From NCBI GenBank assembly GCA_041397775.1, contig JAWKWB010000003.1, positions 372,001 to 436,000 of the forward strand: 64,000 bases of DNA, given 5' to 3'. The position numbers and the translations under genes are program-made. A model generated the notes under the pieces. That model saw only the letters and a list, made by a program, of their open reading frames with translations. It was not told where the DNA came from and searched no databases. Positions 7,711 to 16,873 of the stretch are shown one piece after another. Each line of letters opens with the position of its first letter. The first letter of the stretch is position 1. This stretch comes from Ga0077555 sp041397775 (GTDB lineage: Bacteria > Pseudomonadota > Alphaproteobacteria > Rhizobiales > Hyphomicrobiaceae).

Positions 7711-9048
7711 ATGGACATCGAGTTGATCAAGCGGCACGCGGTGCCTGTGCCCCGCTATACGAGCTACCCGACCGCCAATCATTTTCATGATCGCATCACG
7801 TCCGCCCAATACGTGGACTGGTTGACGGCGTTGCCGGCCGGCAGCCGCCTGTCGCTCTACGTCCACGTGCCCTTCTGCACGGAGTTGTGCTGGTACTGCG
7901 CCTGCACGACCAAGGCGACGCAGCGCTACCGGCCTGTCGCCCACTACATGCGCTCCGTTCACAAGGAGATCGAAAGCGTCGCCGCACTGCTGCCGGCTGA
8001 CTGCACGGTGGCCAGCATCCACCTCGGCGGCGGCTCGCCCAGCATTCTCGAACCCGACGACATCGCCGCACTCATGGCCGCGCTGCGTCGCCGGTTCGAC
8101 ATCGCGCCGGACGCGGAAGTTGCCGTCGAGATCGATCCGCGGCACCTGCGTGAAGCCCAGGTCGAGGCCTTCGTGAAGGGCGGCATCAATCGCGTCTCGC
8201 TGGGGGTGCAGGACTTCGATCCGCGTGTGCAGAAAGCGATCGGCCGCATCCAAAGCTATGAAATGACGCGCGACGCCGTCGAGATGTTCCGCAAGCGGGG
8301 CGTTCGCTCCGTCAATATCGATCTGGTCTACGGCCTCCCCCACCAGAGCGTTGCCACCATCACCCAGACGCTCGCCGACGTGGTCGCTTTGGCGCCTGAC
8401 CGCATCGCCGCCTTCGGCTACGCGCATCTGCCCTCGCGCGTGAAGCCGCAGCGCCTGATCGACGAAAGCGCGCTGCCCGATGCCCTGGAGCGCTTTGCGC
8501 AGTCACAACAGATCGTGAGCCAGCTCATCGCCGCGGGCTATGAGCGTGTCGGGCTGGATCACTTCGCACTGGCCGGCGATACCTTGGCAAGTGAGACCGT
8601 GCGCCGCAACTTCCAAGGCTATACGACGGATCCCGCCGATGCCCTGATCGGCCTCGGCGCATCCGCCATCAGCCAGCTTCCCGGGGGCTTCGCGCAGAAC
8701 GCCGTTGCCACGGCGGACTACGAGCGCGGCGTAACGGAGCGCGGCTTGGCCACGGCGCGCGGGATCGCACTCGGCGAAGACGACCGTATGCGCGCTGCCC
8801 TCATCGAGCGCCTGATGTGCGACTTTGTCATTCCCGTGCGCGAATTATCCGAACGCTTCGGGGTGGCTGCCGCGCCGCTTCTCGACGAGGCGCGCGCCTT
8901 CATCGCCGACGATCCCGACGGCCTTCTCGTCGAGGAGCCGGAGGGCTTCCGCGTCACCGAGCGGGGCCGGCCGCTCGTGCGCACCATCTGCGCGCACTTC
9001 GACCGCTATCTCGTTCGCCAGAACGCCCGTCACGCGCTCGCCGTCTGA
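7711..9048 (+). CDS. hemN: Oxygen-independent coproporphyrinogen III oxidase
   Basis: 445 aa from the ATG at 7711. Radical SAM enzyme that converts coproporphyrinogen III to protoporphyrinogen IX in heme synthesis when oxygen is scarce. The 4Fe-4S cluster motif is CTELCWYC (Cys56, Cys60, Cys63) followed by a fourth Cys, as in true HemN; the N-terminal RYTSYPTANHF, GGGSPS and the C-terminal winged-helix part are present. Location behind coxBA fits a heme/respiration context, and a FixK-type box lies upstream. Confidence 0.95.
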   Translation: MDIELIKRHAVPVPRYTSYPTANHFHDRITSAQYVDWLTALPAGSRLSLYVHVPFCTELCWYCACTTKATQRYRPVAHYMRSVHKEIESVAALLPADCTVASIHLGGGSPSILEPDDIAALMAALRRRFDIAPDAEVAVEIDPRHLREAQVEAFVKGGINRVSLGVQDFDPRVQKAIGRIQSYEMTRDAVEMFRKRGVRSVNIDLVYGLPHQSVATITQTLADVVALAPDRIAAFGYAHLPSRVKPQRLIDESALPDALERFAQSQQIVSQLIAAGYERVGLDHFALAGDTLASETVRRNFQGYTTDPADALIGLGASAISQLPGGFAQNAVATADYERGVTERGLATARGIALGEDDRMRAALIERLMCDFVIPVRELSERFGVAAAPLLDEARAFIADDPDGLLVEEPEGFRVTERGRPLVRTICAHFDRYLVRQNARHALAV

Positions 9049-9074
9049 ACCCCGTGGGATAGACGGCGCGCGCT

Positions 9075-11195
9075 TCAGCCCGCTTCGGCGGACATCGGCT
9101 TGCGCACGGGCTCCGCACGCACGGCCAACACCTGCTGCACGAGCACAGGCAAGGCCACGGCGATGGCGAGCAGATCGGAGAACGTGCCGGGGATGACCAG
9201 CATGAACCCGGCGAGACCGAGCACCAGCCGCAGCGGCATGGGAATGCTGCGGACCGCAAAGCCCGTCAGCGCCATGCCCATCAGCACGATGCCGCTGGCG
9301 CACGTCACGAACGTCTGGGCGAACTTCGCCCACGTGAAGTGGTCCGGCAGCACCAGCAGCAGCGCTGGCGAATAGCAGAACACGAACGGCACCATCACCT
9401 TGGCGTTGCCGAGCTTGAAGGCGCTCACCCCCGTCTTCCACGGGTTCGATCCGGCGATGGCCGCGGCAGCGTACGCGGACGTGCAGACGGGCGGCGTGAT
9501 TTCCGAGATGATGCCGTAGTAGAGCACGAACAGATGCGTCGCCAATGGCGGCACGCCCAGGTTCGAGAACGCCGGTTGCGCCACCGTCACCAGCATGATG
9601 TAGAGCGCCGTCGTCGGCACGCCCGCACCCATCATGATGCAGGAGATGGCGATGAACACCATCGAGACGAACAGCGTTATCTCGGTCATCGAGAAGATCT
9701 GAACCGGCAGAACCGACAGCGCCGCGAAGAGAAAGCCGCCCACGTCCTGCGCCAGACTCGTGACCAGGAAGCCCATGCGGAACGCCAGGCCGGTCAGCGT
9801 GATGACCGCGACCACGATGCCCACCGCCGCGGTGATGGCGCCCACCGCGATGGCGCTGCGCGCGCCTTCGTAGAAGGCGTCCGCCACGTCGCGCAGTGTC
9901 ATGCGGTGCATGGGGTTCAGAAGGCCGACCACGATGCAGGCGGATATGCCCCAGAAGGCGGCCATGTAGGGCGTGAAGCCCGAGAACAGCACATACAATA
10001 GGACACCCAGCGGGATCGCCGATGGCCAGCCGCGCACCAGCACGTCGCGCAGTTTCGGAATGGATTCGGGTGGCTCGCCGTGCAGGTCGAGGCGCTTGGC
10101 CTCCAGATGCACGATCGTCATCACGCCCAGGTAGTGCATGAAGGCGGGGATCGACGCGGCGATCGCGATCTTCGAGTAGGGCATGTTCAGGTATTCGGCC
10201 ATGATGAAGGCCGCAGCCCCCATGATCGGCGGCGTGATCTGGCCGCCGGCGCTCGAGGCCGCCTCCACGCCCCCCGCGAAATGGCCGGGATAGCCGAGCC
10301 GCTTCATGTTCGGGATCGTCAGCGCCCCCGTCGAGACGACGTTTGCCACGGCCGAGCCCGAAATCGTGCCGAACAGCGCCGACGAGACCACCGACACCTT
10401 GGCCGGTCCGCCCATGTAGCGGCCGGCGATCACCGTCGACAGGTCGACGAACAGTTTGCCCAGCCCCATGCGCTGGGCGAGGGCGCCGAACAGCACGAAA
10501 TGGAACACGATGGTCGACGTCACCCACAGCGGAATGCCGAAAATGCCTTCGGCCGGGAAATACACGTTGTTGACGAACTGCTTCCAGTTCACGCCGGGAT
10601 GCATGAGGATCTGGAACGGCATATGCGGGCCGAACAGCGCGAAGGCCATGAACAGGCCGACGATGATCGGCAGCACCCAGCCGATGGCGCGCCGCGTCGC
10701 TTCCAGCACGATGAAGATCAGCAGCGTCCCGAAGAACACGTCGAGGGGGGCCGGATCGCCCTGCCGCAACGCCTGTGTCTTCAGCTTGAAGTGATAGCCC
10801 AGGATCGTCGTGTCGAAGCCGTCCCAGGAGATGCCGATCCACAGCGCCGCAGCGACGCCGAGCACGGCCAGAAGCCAATCGAGGAGCGGCACGCCGCCCG
10901 GTTTCAACCAGGAGGAGGCGATGCCGGCCGGCGCCGCACTGACGCTGCCGCGCCAGAACGGATAGAGGATGAACATCGCGATCAGCACGCCGGACAAGTG
11001 GATGCCCATGTGCCAGTGATCTACGGGAATGCCCGTCCCGGCCGTGATGTAGTGATAGAGGGCGAACAGGATCAGGAAGACGAACAGGAACTTGCCCAGC
11101 AGCGGACCCGGCTCGCGCGTGCGCGCTTCCGCCTCGAATTCCGCCTCGATCTCGCGGGCGCGGCGCGCGTCGATCTGGAAGGTTTCGTCTGCCAT
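9075..11195 (-). CDS. TRAP transporter permease, fused 4TM/12TM (TAXI type)
   Basis: 706 aa from the ATG at 11195, which has an AAAGAGGG ribosome binding site. Fuses the small (DctQ-like) and large (DctM-like) membrane subunits into one chain: an N-terminal cytoplasmic acidic stretch, about four helices, then the large subunit with GTISGSAVANVVSTGAL and the repeat GVPTTALYIML typical of the inverted-repeat transporter core. Drives sodium-coupled uptake of small organic acids with a TAXI binding protein, which is encoded immediately upstream on the same strand. Substrate unknown; glutamate-like or dicarboxylic compounds are typical. Confidence 0.93.
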   Translation of the reverse strand: MADETFQIDARRAREIEAEFEAEARTREPGPLLGKFLFVFLILFALYHYITAGTGIPVDHWHMGIHLSGVLIAMFILYPFWRGSVSAAPAGIASSWLKPGGVPLLDWLLAVLGVAAALWIGISWDGFDTTILGYHFKLKTQALRQGDPAPLDVFFGTLLIFIVLEATRRAIGWVLPIIVGLFMAFALFGPHMPFQILMHPGVNWKQFVNNVYFPAEGIFGIPLWVTSTIVFHFVLFGALAQRMGLGKLFVDLSTVIAGRYMGGPAKVSVVSSALFGTISGSAVANVVSTGALTIPNMKRLGYPGHFAGGVEAASSAGGQITPPIMGAAAFIMAEYLNMPYSKIAIAASIPAFMHYLGVMTIVHLEAKRLDLHGEPPESIPKLRDVLVRGWPSAIPLGVLLYVLFSGFTPYMAAFWGISACIVVGLLNPMHRMTLRDVADAFYEGARSAIAVGAITAAVGIVVAVITLTGLAFRMGFLVTSLAQDVGGFLFAALSVLPVQIFSMTEITLFVSMVFIAISCIMMGAGVPTTALYIMLVTVAQPAFSNLGVPPLATHLFVLYYGIISEITPPVCTSAYAAAAIAGSNPWKTGVSAFKLGNAKVMVPFVFCYSPALLLVLPDHFTWAKFAQTFVTCASGIVLMGMALTGFAVRSIPMPLRLVLGLAGFMLVIPGTFSDLLAIAVALPVLVQQVLAVRAEPVRKPMSAEAG

Positions 11196-11294
11196 CGCGG
11201 GGCCCTCTTTGTCGTCTGGAAAAAAGCGAGCGGCCGGGACGCGGGTTCTTCGTTGCGCCACCGGCCGCTGTCGTGTGTTACGCTGTCGCGCGCC

Positions 11295-12296
11295 TCACTT
11301 CAGGAGGCCCTTTTCCTTGTAGAACTTCGCAGCGCCCGGATGCAGCGGCGTCTTCACGGCCTGCAGCGCGGACTCGAGCTGGATGGCCTTGCCCTTGGAG
11401 TGTCCGCCGTCGAGCAGCTTGCGGGTGTTGGCGTTCCACAGCGCCGCGGTGATGTCGTAGACGAGCTTCTCGGGCACGTCTGCGCTCACCACCCACTGCG
11501 CACCGACCGCGACGGACTTCACCACCTCGCCCTGGCCCTCGTAGGTGCCCTTGGCGATCGGCGAGTCGTAGTAGTAGGGCACGGCCTTCAGGAAGGTCGC
11601 GCGCTCTTCGTCGGACATGGAGTAGATCTTCATGCCCTTGGTCGCGGCGAGCTGGGCAATGCCCGACAGCGGCGTGCCGCCGACGACGAAGAACGCATCG
11701 ATCTGGCCGTCGGCCAGCCGATCCGCGCTCTGCTGCGTGTTGAGCTCGGCAGCCTGGATGTCGGACTTCGCGATACCATAGAGCTTCAGCAGCTCGAGAA
11801 CGACGACCTGCGTGCCCGATCCGGCCGGGAAGATGCCGACGCGCTTGCCCTTGAGGTCCTTGATGCTCGCCAGCTTGCCGTCCTTCGGCAGGACGAGGTG
11901 CATGTGCTCGGGGAACAGGTTCGCGATCACGCGCACCTTGTCGTACTTCTTGTCGAACTTACCGAGGCCGTTCACGGCCTGGTAGACGATGTCGGCCGCT
12001 GCCAGGCCCGACTCCATCTGTCCACCCTGCACCGCCGTCACGTTGGCGACGGAAGCGTTGGACGACTGCGCGATGGCGACGAGCCCGGGAACGCCGCAGT
12101 TGCCGCCCTTGTCGCAGGGGCGCGAGCCCGGCGGATTGGAGATGGCATTGGCCAAGAGGCCGCCGATCGGGAAGTAGGTGCCGCCCGCACCACCCGTGCC
12201 GATGCGGAAGAATTTCATCTCCTGTGCGCTGGCCGTCGTGGCCGCCAGCGTGGCGATCAGGGTCAGGCCGGCCCCGATCTTCGAAATCAACTTCAT
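11295..12296 (-). CDS. TAXI-family TRAP transporter substrate-binding protein
   Basis: 333 aa with a clear signal peptide (MKLISKIGAGLTLIATLAATTASAQ). The mature N-terminus FFRIGTGGAGGTYFPIGGLLA is the hallmark of TAXI solute receptors, and QSSNASVANVTAVQGGQMESG plus YGIAKSDIQAAELN follow the family pattern. Periplasmic receptor that delivers a small acid to the fused permease encoded 99 bp downstream. The cysteine pair in PCDKGGNCG may form a disulfide. Confidence 0.93.
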   Translation of the reverse strand: MKLISKIGAGLTLIATLAATTASAQEMKFFRIGTGGAGGTYFPIGGLLANAISNPPGSRPCDKGGNCGVPGLVAIAQSSNASVANVTAVQGGQMESGLAAADIVYQAVNGLGKFDKKYDKVRVIANLFPEHMHLVLPKDGKLASIKDLKGKRVGIFPAGSGTQVVVLELLKLYGIAKSDIQAAELNTQQSADRLADGQIDAFFVVGGTPLSGIAQLAATKGMKIYSMSDEERATFLKAVPYYYDSPIAKGTYEGQGEVVKSVAVGAQWVVSADVPEKLVYDITAALWNANTRKLLDGGHSKGKAIQLESALQAVKTPLHPGAAKFYKEKGLLK

Positions 12297-12508
12297 CTGT
12301 GTTGCTCCCTTTGGTGTGCGAACGGAAAAGTCGCCAGTGTGCCGCTGCCCGTCGCGTGCTTCGGCGGTGACACCAGCCCCGAATGCGAAGAATACGCATC
12401 ACTGGGAAAATCGCAAATCCGCGTTGCCTCGATCTCGGGGCGAATGTCAGGCGGAATGCCCAAAAGTCGGGACGGTGCGGCCCGTCGCCCCCTCGGACGC
12501 ACGCTCAG

Positions 12509-13861
12509 CTACGCCAGCAGCCGCGCGACCACTGAGCGGAAACGCCGCATGATCTCCGTGCGGGCCACGTGCCGGCCGCCACTGACGACCTTCCGTCCAT
12601 CTACCCAGACCGCCTCGATCGGCCGATGCGCCGCAAAGATCCAGGCGTCGATCGCACGTTGCGGCACGTCCCCCGCGAATGCGGGATCGTCGAGGTCGAG
12701 TGCGACGAGATCGGCCCGCGCGCCCTCGGCGATGCCGGGCGTCCCGGCACCGAGCGCCTGCGCCCCGCCGTCGAGCGCTGCCCGCAAGATCGTCTCGCCT
12801 GTCGAGGCACCGCTGGTCGTCAGCACGTTGCGTTTGCGCTCGCGCAGCCGTTGCGCGTACTCGAGCTGCCGCAACTCGCCGTTGGCCGAGATCAGGATAT
12901 TGGAATCCGTACCCACCCCCAGGCGGCCGCCGGCCTCCTGGAAGGCGCGTGTATTGAAGATCCCGTCGCCGAGATTGGCCTCCGTCACCGGACAGAGCCC
13001 CGCGACAGCCCCCGTCGCAGCCAGTCGCGCCGTTTCGACCTCGTTCATGTGCGTCGCATGGATCAGGCACCAGCGGGCGTCGACAGGCGCGTTGTCCAGC
13101 AGCCAGGCCACGGGCCGCGTGCCCGACCAGGCCAGGCAGTCGTCGACTTCCTTCGTCTGCTCCGAGACGTGGATGTGCAGCGGCGCATCGGGCCGCATCG
13201 CCGCAAGGGGGGAAAGCTCCTCGGGCTGAACCGCCCTGAGGCTGTGCGGCGCGATCCCGACGACGGCGGCCGGCAATCGCCGGACATGCCGTTCGCTGGC
13301 CACGAGCAGGCGCGCATAGGCGTCGAGATCGCACAGGAAACGCCTTTGGCCTTCGACAGGGGCAGCGCCCCCGAAGTTGCTGTGCGCATAGAACACCGGC
13401 AGCAGCGTCAGGGCGATACCCGTTGCCTCGGCGGCGGCGCAGATGCGCGCGGCCATCTCCGCGATATCGGAATAGGCCCGCCCATCCCGGTCGTGGTGCA
13501 GGTAGTGGAACTCGCCGACGCGCGTGAACCCGTTCTCCAGCATCTCGACATAGGCCTGCGCCGCGATTGCCTCCATGTCGTCGGGCGACATCGTCAAGGC
13601 GAACCGGTACATCACCTCGCGCCAGCTCCAGAAGTCGTCGGCCCCGGGCCCGCGCCATTCCGCCAGCCCCGCCATGCCCCGCTGGAAGGCGTGGCTATGC
13701 AGGTTGGGCAGCCCCGGCACGAGGCACGCGACCGTCTCGTCACCGCTCTGGGGCTTGCTGTCGGCTTCAAGCGACACGATGACGCCATCCGCGACCGCGA
13801 TGCGGACATTCGTCCGCCACCCCTCGGCTGTGAACGCCGCCTTTGCGAATAGTGCTGCCAT
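12509..13861 (-). CDS. hutF: Formimidoylglutamate deiminase
   Basis: 450 aa from the ATG at 13861, preceded by GAGGGGG. Amidohydrolase that deaminates N-formimidoyl-L-glutamate in the HutF-HutG branch of histidine degradation. Metal-site motifs are LPNLHSHAFQRGMAG (HxH), HIHVSEQ, LIHATHMNEVE and GTDSNILIS (Asp); TLLPVFYAHSNFGG is typical of HutF. Length is normal. No other hut genes are in the window; it directly follows a GST-like gene (14 bp) and precedes the TRAP operon, so the TRAP substrate might be a histidine breakdown product (speculative). Confidence 0.9.
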   Translation of the reverse strand: MAALFAKAAFTAEGWRTNVRIAVADGVIVSLEADSKPQSGDETVACLVPGLPNLHSHAFQRGMAGLAEWRGPGADDFWSWREVMYRFALTMSPDDMEAIAAQAYVEMLENGFTRVGEFHYLHHDRDGRAYSDIAEMAARICAAAEATGIALTLLPVFYAHSNFGGAAPVEGQRRFLCDLDAYARLLVASERHVRRLPAAVVGIAPHSLRAVQPEELSPLAAMRPDAPLHIHVSEQTKEVDDCLAWSGTRPVAWLLDNAPVDARWCLIHATHMNEVETARLAATGAVAGLCPVTEANLGDGIFNTRAFQEAGGRLGVGTDSNILISANGELRQLEYAQRLRERKRNVLTTSGASTGETILRAALDGGAQALGAGTPGIAEGARADLVALDLDDPAFAGDVPQRAIDAWIFAAHRPIEAVWVDGRKVVSGGRHVARTEIMRRFRSVVARLLA

Positions 13862-13875
13862 CGTGCCATGCCCCC

Positions 13876-14799
13876 TCAATGTATCTGGCGCAGGTCGTAG
13901 CCGAGCCTGGGGAAATGCACCACCACCTCGCCGATGTCCGGCCCGTGCCGCCGGATCGCGATCTCATGCCGGTCGATGAAGTCGAGCTGGCCTTCCACCG
14001 CCTCTCTCCCGTAGTCGTCGGCCCGGATGCGAACGCCGCTGCCCAGCGGCGGGTCCTCGTCGTAGGGCTGAGAGGGACGCGGCGGCAGCGGGCGTGCCTG
14101 CGCGGCGACCTGCAGCGCCTCGTGCGGTGCCATCTCGGCCCGCTGCCCATGTCCGAAGGCCTTCATCCGGGCCATCCACGCGCCGATGCGCGCATAAGGC
14201 GCCAACTCGTGTGCCAGTCGCTGCGTCCGCCCCGTGATGAACCACAGCGCATGGTAGACGGAGAAATCCGCGATCGAAGGCACCTCGCCCAGCACGAACA
14301 GCCGCCCGTCGGCCAGCATGTCCTCGACGATGGGGAGCTGTGCCCGCACCAGCGGCGCATTGCGCTGGGCCGCACGCCGCATCGCTTCGGCGTCGGGCGG
14401 CGGCAGCCCGCGCATCGCAGCCCGGTCCGCCTGCAGGCTCAAGGGAAAATGCTCGGGGTTGCTGCCCGATACGTAGAGCGAGATCGGTCGGAACAATTGG
14501 GTCTCGGCCCAGAAGGCGATCGCATGCGCCTGTGCCGCCAGCGCTCGCGGATAAAGGGTTGGGGTCGCATGACGGCGTTCCAGCTCGCGCAGGATCATGC
14601 GCGTATCGCAGTAGACGTCGGCACCGATCTGGAGCACGGGCGTGCGCCGGTAACCGCCCGTGAGCGGCATCAGGTCGGGCTTCGGCGCGACAGGCGGGAT
14701 CGTCACGGACCGCCACGACACCCCCTTGAACCCCAGCGCCAACCGGGCCTTCTCGGCGTAGTTCGAGAAATCGTAGTGATGCAGGATCAACTCGGTCAT
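13876..14799 (-). CDS. Glutathione S-transferase family protein with C-terminal extension
   Basis: 307 aa from the ATG at 14799 with GGAGA upstream. Residues 1-80 form the thioredoxin-fold GST domain (ILHHYDFSNYAEKARLALG; the cis-Pro block RRTPVLQIG; DTRMILRELE). The helical domain follows (PSIADFSVYHALWF). Beyond about residue 215 lies an extra ~90-residue domain ending in HFPRLGYDLRQ, seen in a subgroup of proteobacterial GST-like proteins. Substrate unknown. It is 14 bp upstream of hutF and probably co-transcribed. Confidence 0.85.
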   Translation of the reverse strand: MTELILHHYDFSNYAEKARLALGFKGVSWRSVTIPPVAPKPDLMPLTGGYRRTPVLQIGADVYCDTRMILRELERRHATPTLYPRALAAQAHAIAFWAETQLFRPISLYVSGSNPEHFPLSLQADRAAMRGLPPPDAEAMRRAAQRNAPLVRAQLPIVEDMLADGRLFVLGEVPSIADFSVYHALWFITGRTQRLAHELAPYARIGAWMARMKAFGHGQRAEMAPHEALQVAAQARPLPPRPSQPYDEDPPLGSGVRIRADDYGREAVEGQLDFIDRHEIAIRRHGPDIGEVVVHFPRLGYDLRQIH

Positions 14800-15037
14800 C
14801 GATCTGTCTCTCCGCCCGGAAGCATGCGCGCCCGCGATGCTCTCGCACATGGACGGGCGGCGCAAGGCGCTACGGACAGGCGCACGCGGCGCGCGCCGCC
14901 GCGCTGCGACCCGGTGTCGATGTGTGCTGGATGTGTGCTGGGGGGATTGACCGCGCCATTGCCGTCTGCTCGGCTCTGGGTTCGAGATCGGCAAACGGCA
15001 TCCCTGCCACGGCAGGTTCAGCGCGAGGAGACGACAC

Positions 15038-15904
15038 ATGGCGAAAATGTCCGAGACCTGGACATTTGTCGATGGCGACTGGCACGAGGGCAACGTGCTC
15101 GTTGCCGGTCCACGAACGCATGCCTTCTGGCTGGGCTCGTCCGTTTTCGACGGCGCCCGCGCGTTCGAGGGCGTGATGCCCGATCTGGACCGGCACTTCG
15201 CGCGCCTCAACCGCTCCGCCACGGCCATGGCGATGAAGCCCACGATGGCCGTCGACGAGATGATCGGCCTTACCAGGGATGGCCTGAAGAAATTCCAGTC
15301 CAAGGAAGCCGTCTACATTCGTCCCATGTACTGGCCCGACGACGGTGGCATGGGCGGCTCCTCCATCCCGCCGAATCCGGAAACGACGCGCTTCCTGCTG
15401 TGCCTCTACGTGGCACCGATGAACCCGCCCAAGGGCTTCTCGATCTCCGTCTCTCCATTCCGCCGGCCAAGCCCCGAGACGGCCGTCACCCAGGCCAAGG
15501 CCGGTTGCCTCTATCCCAACAACGCCCGCATGATCGTGGAGGCCAAGTCGCGCGGCTTCGACAACGCGCTCGTGCTCGACATGCTCGGCAACGTGGCGGA
15601 GTCGGGCGGCTCCAACCTGTTCATGGTCAAGGACGGCGTGGTCAAGACGCCCGCGATCAACGGCACCTTCCTGGCCGGCATCACGCGCCAGCGCACCATC
15701 GAGCTTCTGCGGGGCGACGGCATCGCGGTGGAGGAGTGCACGCTGACCGTGAAGGACTTCATGGAGGCGGACGAGATCTTCTCGACCGGCAACAACTCCA
15801 AGGTCGTGCCGATCAACAGGATCGAGCACCGCGAAATGCAGCCCGGACCGGTCATGACGAAGGCGCGAAAGCTCTATTGGGACTGGGCGCACGCCAATCG
15901 CTGA
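15038..15904 (+). CDS. Branched-chain amino acid aminotransferase-like, class IV PLP
   Basis: 288 aa, AGGAG-like site before the ATG. Fold-type IV PLP enzyme: the PLP lysine is probably the one in QAKAGCLYPN, the glutamate in NVAESGGSNLF binds the pyridine ring, and GITRQRTIELL contacts the phosphate. WLGSSVFDGARAFEGV is the usual N-terminal block. Closest by look to the short alphaproteobacterial IlvE-like enzymes; activity on branched-chain amino acids is likely but D-amino-acid or 4-amino-4-deoxychorismate lyase activity cannot be excluded. Divergent from the GST-hutF unit. Confidence 0.88.
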   Translation: MAKMSETWTFVDGDWHEGNVLVAGPRTHAFWLGSSVFDGARAFEGVMPDLDRHFARLNRSATAMAMKPTMAVDEMIGLTRDGLKKFQSKEAVYIRPMYWPDDGGMGGSSIPPNPETTRFLLCLYVAPMNPPKGFSISVSPFRRPSPETAVTQAKAGCLYPNNARMIVEAKSRGFDNALVLDMLGNVAESGGSNLFMVKDGVVKTPAINGTFLAGITRQRTIELLRGDGIAVEECTLTVKDFMEADEIFSTGNNSKVVPINRIEHREMQPGPVMTKARKLYWDWAHANR

Positions 15905-15917
15905 TCCACCGGCCGGG

Positions 15918-15949
15918 CAGGGGGGGAACGACTTTTTCGCGCCCCCTTC
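15918..15949 (+). terminator. Weak hairpin after the aminotransferase gene
   Basis: A G-run (AGGGGGG) and a C-run (GCCCCCTT) separated by a T-containing loop can pair after the aminotransferase stop. There is no T-tail after the stem, so the terminator call is tentative. Confidence 0.3.
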
Positions 15950-16033
15950 AAGAAACGCTTGCGCTTCGCCGCAGGTACGACTAGTTAAGCGGCGCGCCCG
16001 GCGAACGAAGCCAGTCGCACCTTCCCATAGGTT

Positions 16034-16107
<74 letters not shown>

Positions 16108-16109
<2 letters not shown>

Positions 16110-16137
16110 ATTAAATCAATGAGTTAGGCAATTAAAT
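16108..16137. repeat. CAATTAAAT direct repeat next to the tRNA
   Basis: CAATTAAAT occurs at 16108-16116 (starting in the CCA end of the tRNA) and again at 16129-16137. A second direct pair, CGGGCTACCA twice, lies just downstream near 16157-16180. AT-rich direct repeats next to a tRNA end are common at integration sites, but no integrase gene is in the window. Confidence 0.4.
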
Positions 16138-16417
16138 AAACGGCGGCCAAAAATCGGGCTACCACCGGGCTACCAACATTCTGGACACTTTGCCGCACCG
16201 CTCGGATGGCAATGCGGCTGCGTCTCCGCCATCAGGTTCGGAAATCAAGCGTCCTGAGCCAGCAAAACTCCGTCTTGCCTTCGCGGTCCGCCTTCCACAC
16301 CACCCAGCAATAGCCTTGGCCAGCCCCACAGCAAGCGCCCCGCGACAATCCGCAAGCTGACAACATCGCCTTAATCCACGACGTGTAGCCTCATTCCAGG
16401 AACACGCAGGTCGTGGG

Positions 16418-16873
16418 ATGGACATGACCGGCACGCTCGAGGTCGAGGCAACAGTCATCCAGAAGATGGTGCAGCGCAACGGCATCGCGCGCGCCACCAC
16501 CCATATCGCCGCCATCGACCGCAGGCGCCCTGAATTGAACGGCCCCAGCGCCGCGCCGGTGACCCGGCCCGGTTGCACCGTGGGCAACCGAAGGGCGACG
16601 AACAAGCCCGGTTGCGCCGTGGGCGACGGAAGGGCCACGAACAAGCCCGGTTGCCGTGTGGGCAACCGAAGGGCCAACGCAAAAATGCGCGGCTCCGCCA
16701 CCCAGGACGGGTTCGAGGTGCTGGAAACCCTCGACACCAACCACGACGGCAAGATCGTTTCCTTCCCTGCGCCCCTCCGGCACGACGCAATCGACGCCGA
16801 TTTCGCCAGCCCCCGCGTCTGGCAGGACGCCAACGAGGATGGCGTAAACAATCAGGGGGCCAGACGGTGCTAA
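16418..16873 (+). pseudogene. Remnant of an RTX/cadherin-like calcium-binding protein
   Basis: An open stretch of 151 codons. The last third reads EVLETLDTNHDGKI then DADFASPRVWQDANEDGVN, which is the EF-hand-like module of giant secreted RTX adhesins (LDTNGDG...FANLRVWxDxNxDG). The rest, including a stretch of tandem repeats rich in PGC and NKPG, does not look like such a protein. With no start region and no downstream modules it is probably a fragment, possibly recruited next to the small membrane gene that follows. Confidence 0.5.
16570..16675. repeat. 39-bp tandem repeat, about 2.7 units, each with an inner palindrome
   Basis: CGGTTGC starts at 16570, 16609 and 16648, a strict 39-bp period. 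Units 1 and 3 carry a CGGTTGC...GCAACCG inverted pair with a 7-nt loop; unit 2 has a degenerate right arm (GCGACGG). Since 39 is a multiple of three the reading frame of the surrounding remnant is kept. Confidence 0.8.

Noticed and set aside
10080..13229. Very long plus-strand open frame (over 1000 codons)
   Set aside because: It is antisense to the TRAP permease, TAXI protein and hutF, which have clear motifs; its translation is His/Arg/Gln-rich, as expected of a GC-rich shadow.
16570..16675. CRISPR array
   Set aside because: The repeats are direct tandem units of 39 bp with no spacers and no cas genes are present.
16159..16851. Minus-strand frame downstream of the tRNA as a possible integrase
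   Set aside because: The translation has no tyrosine-recombinase motifs; it is the shadow of the repeat-bearing remnant on the plus strand.
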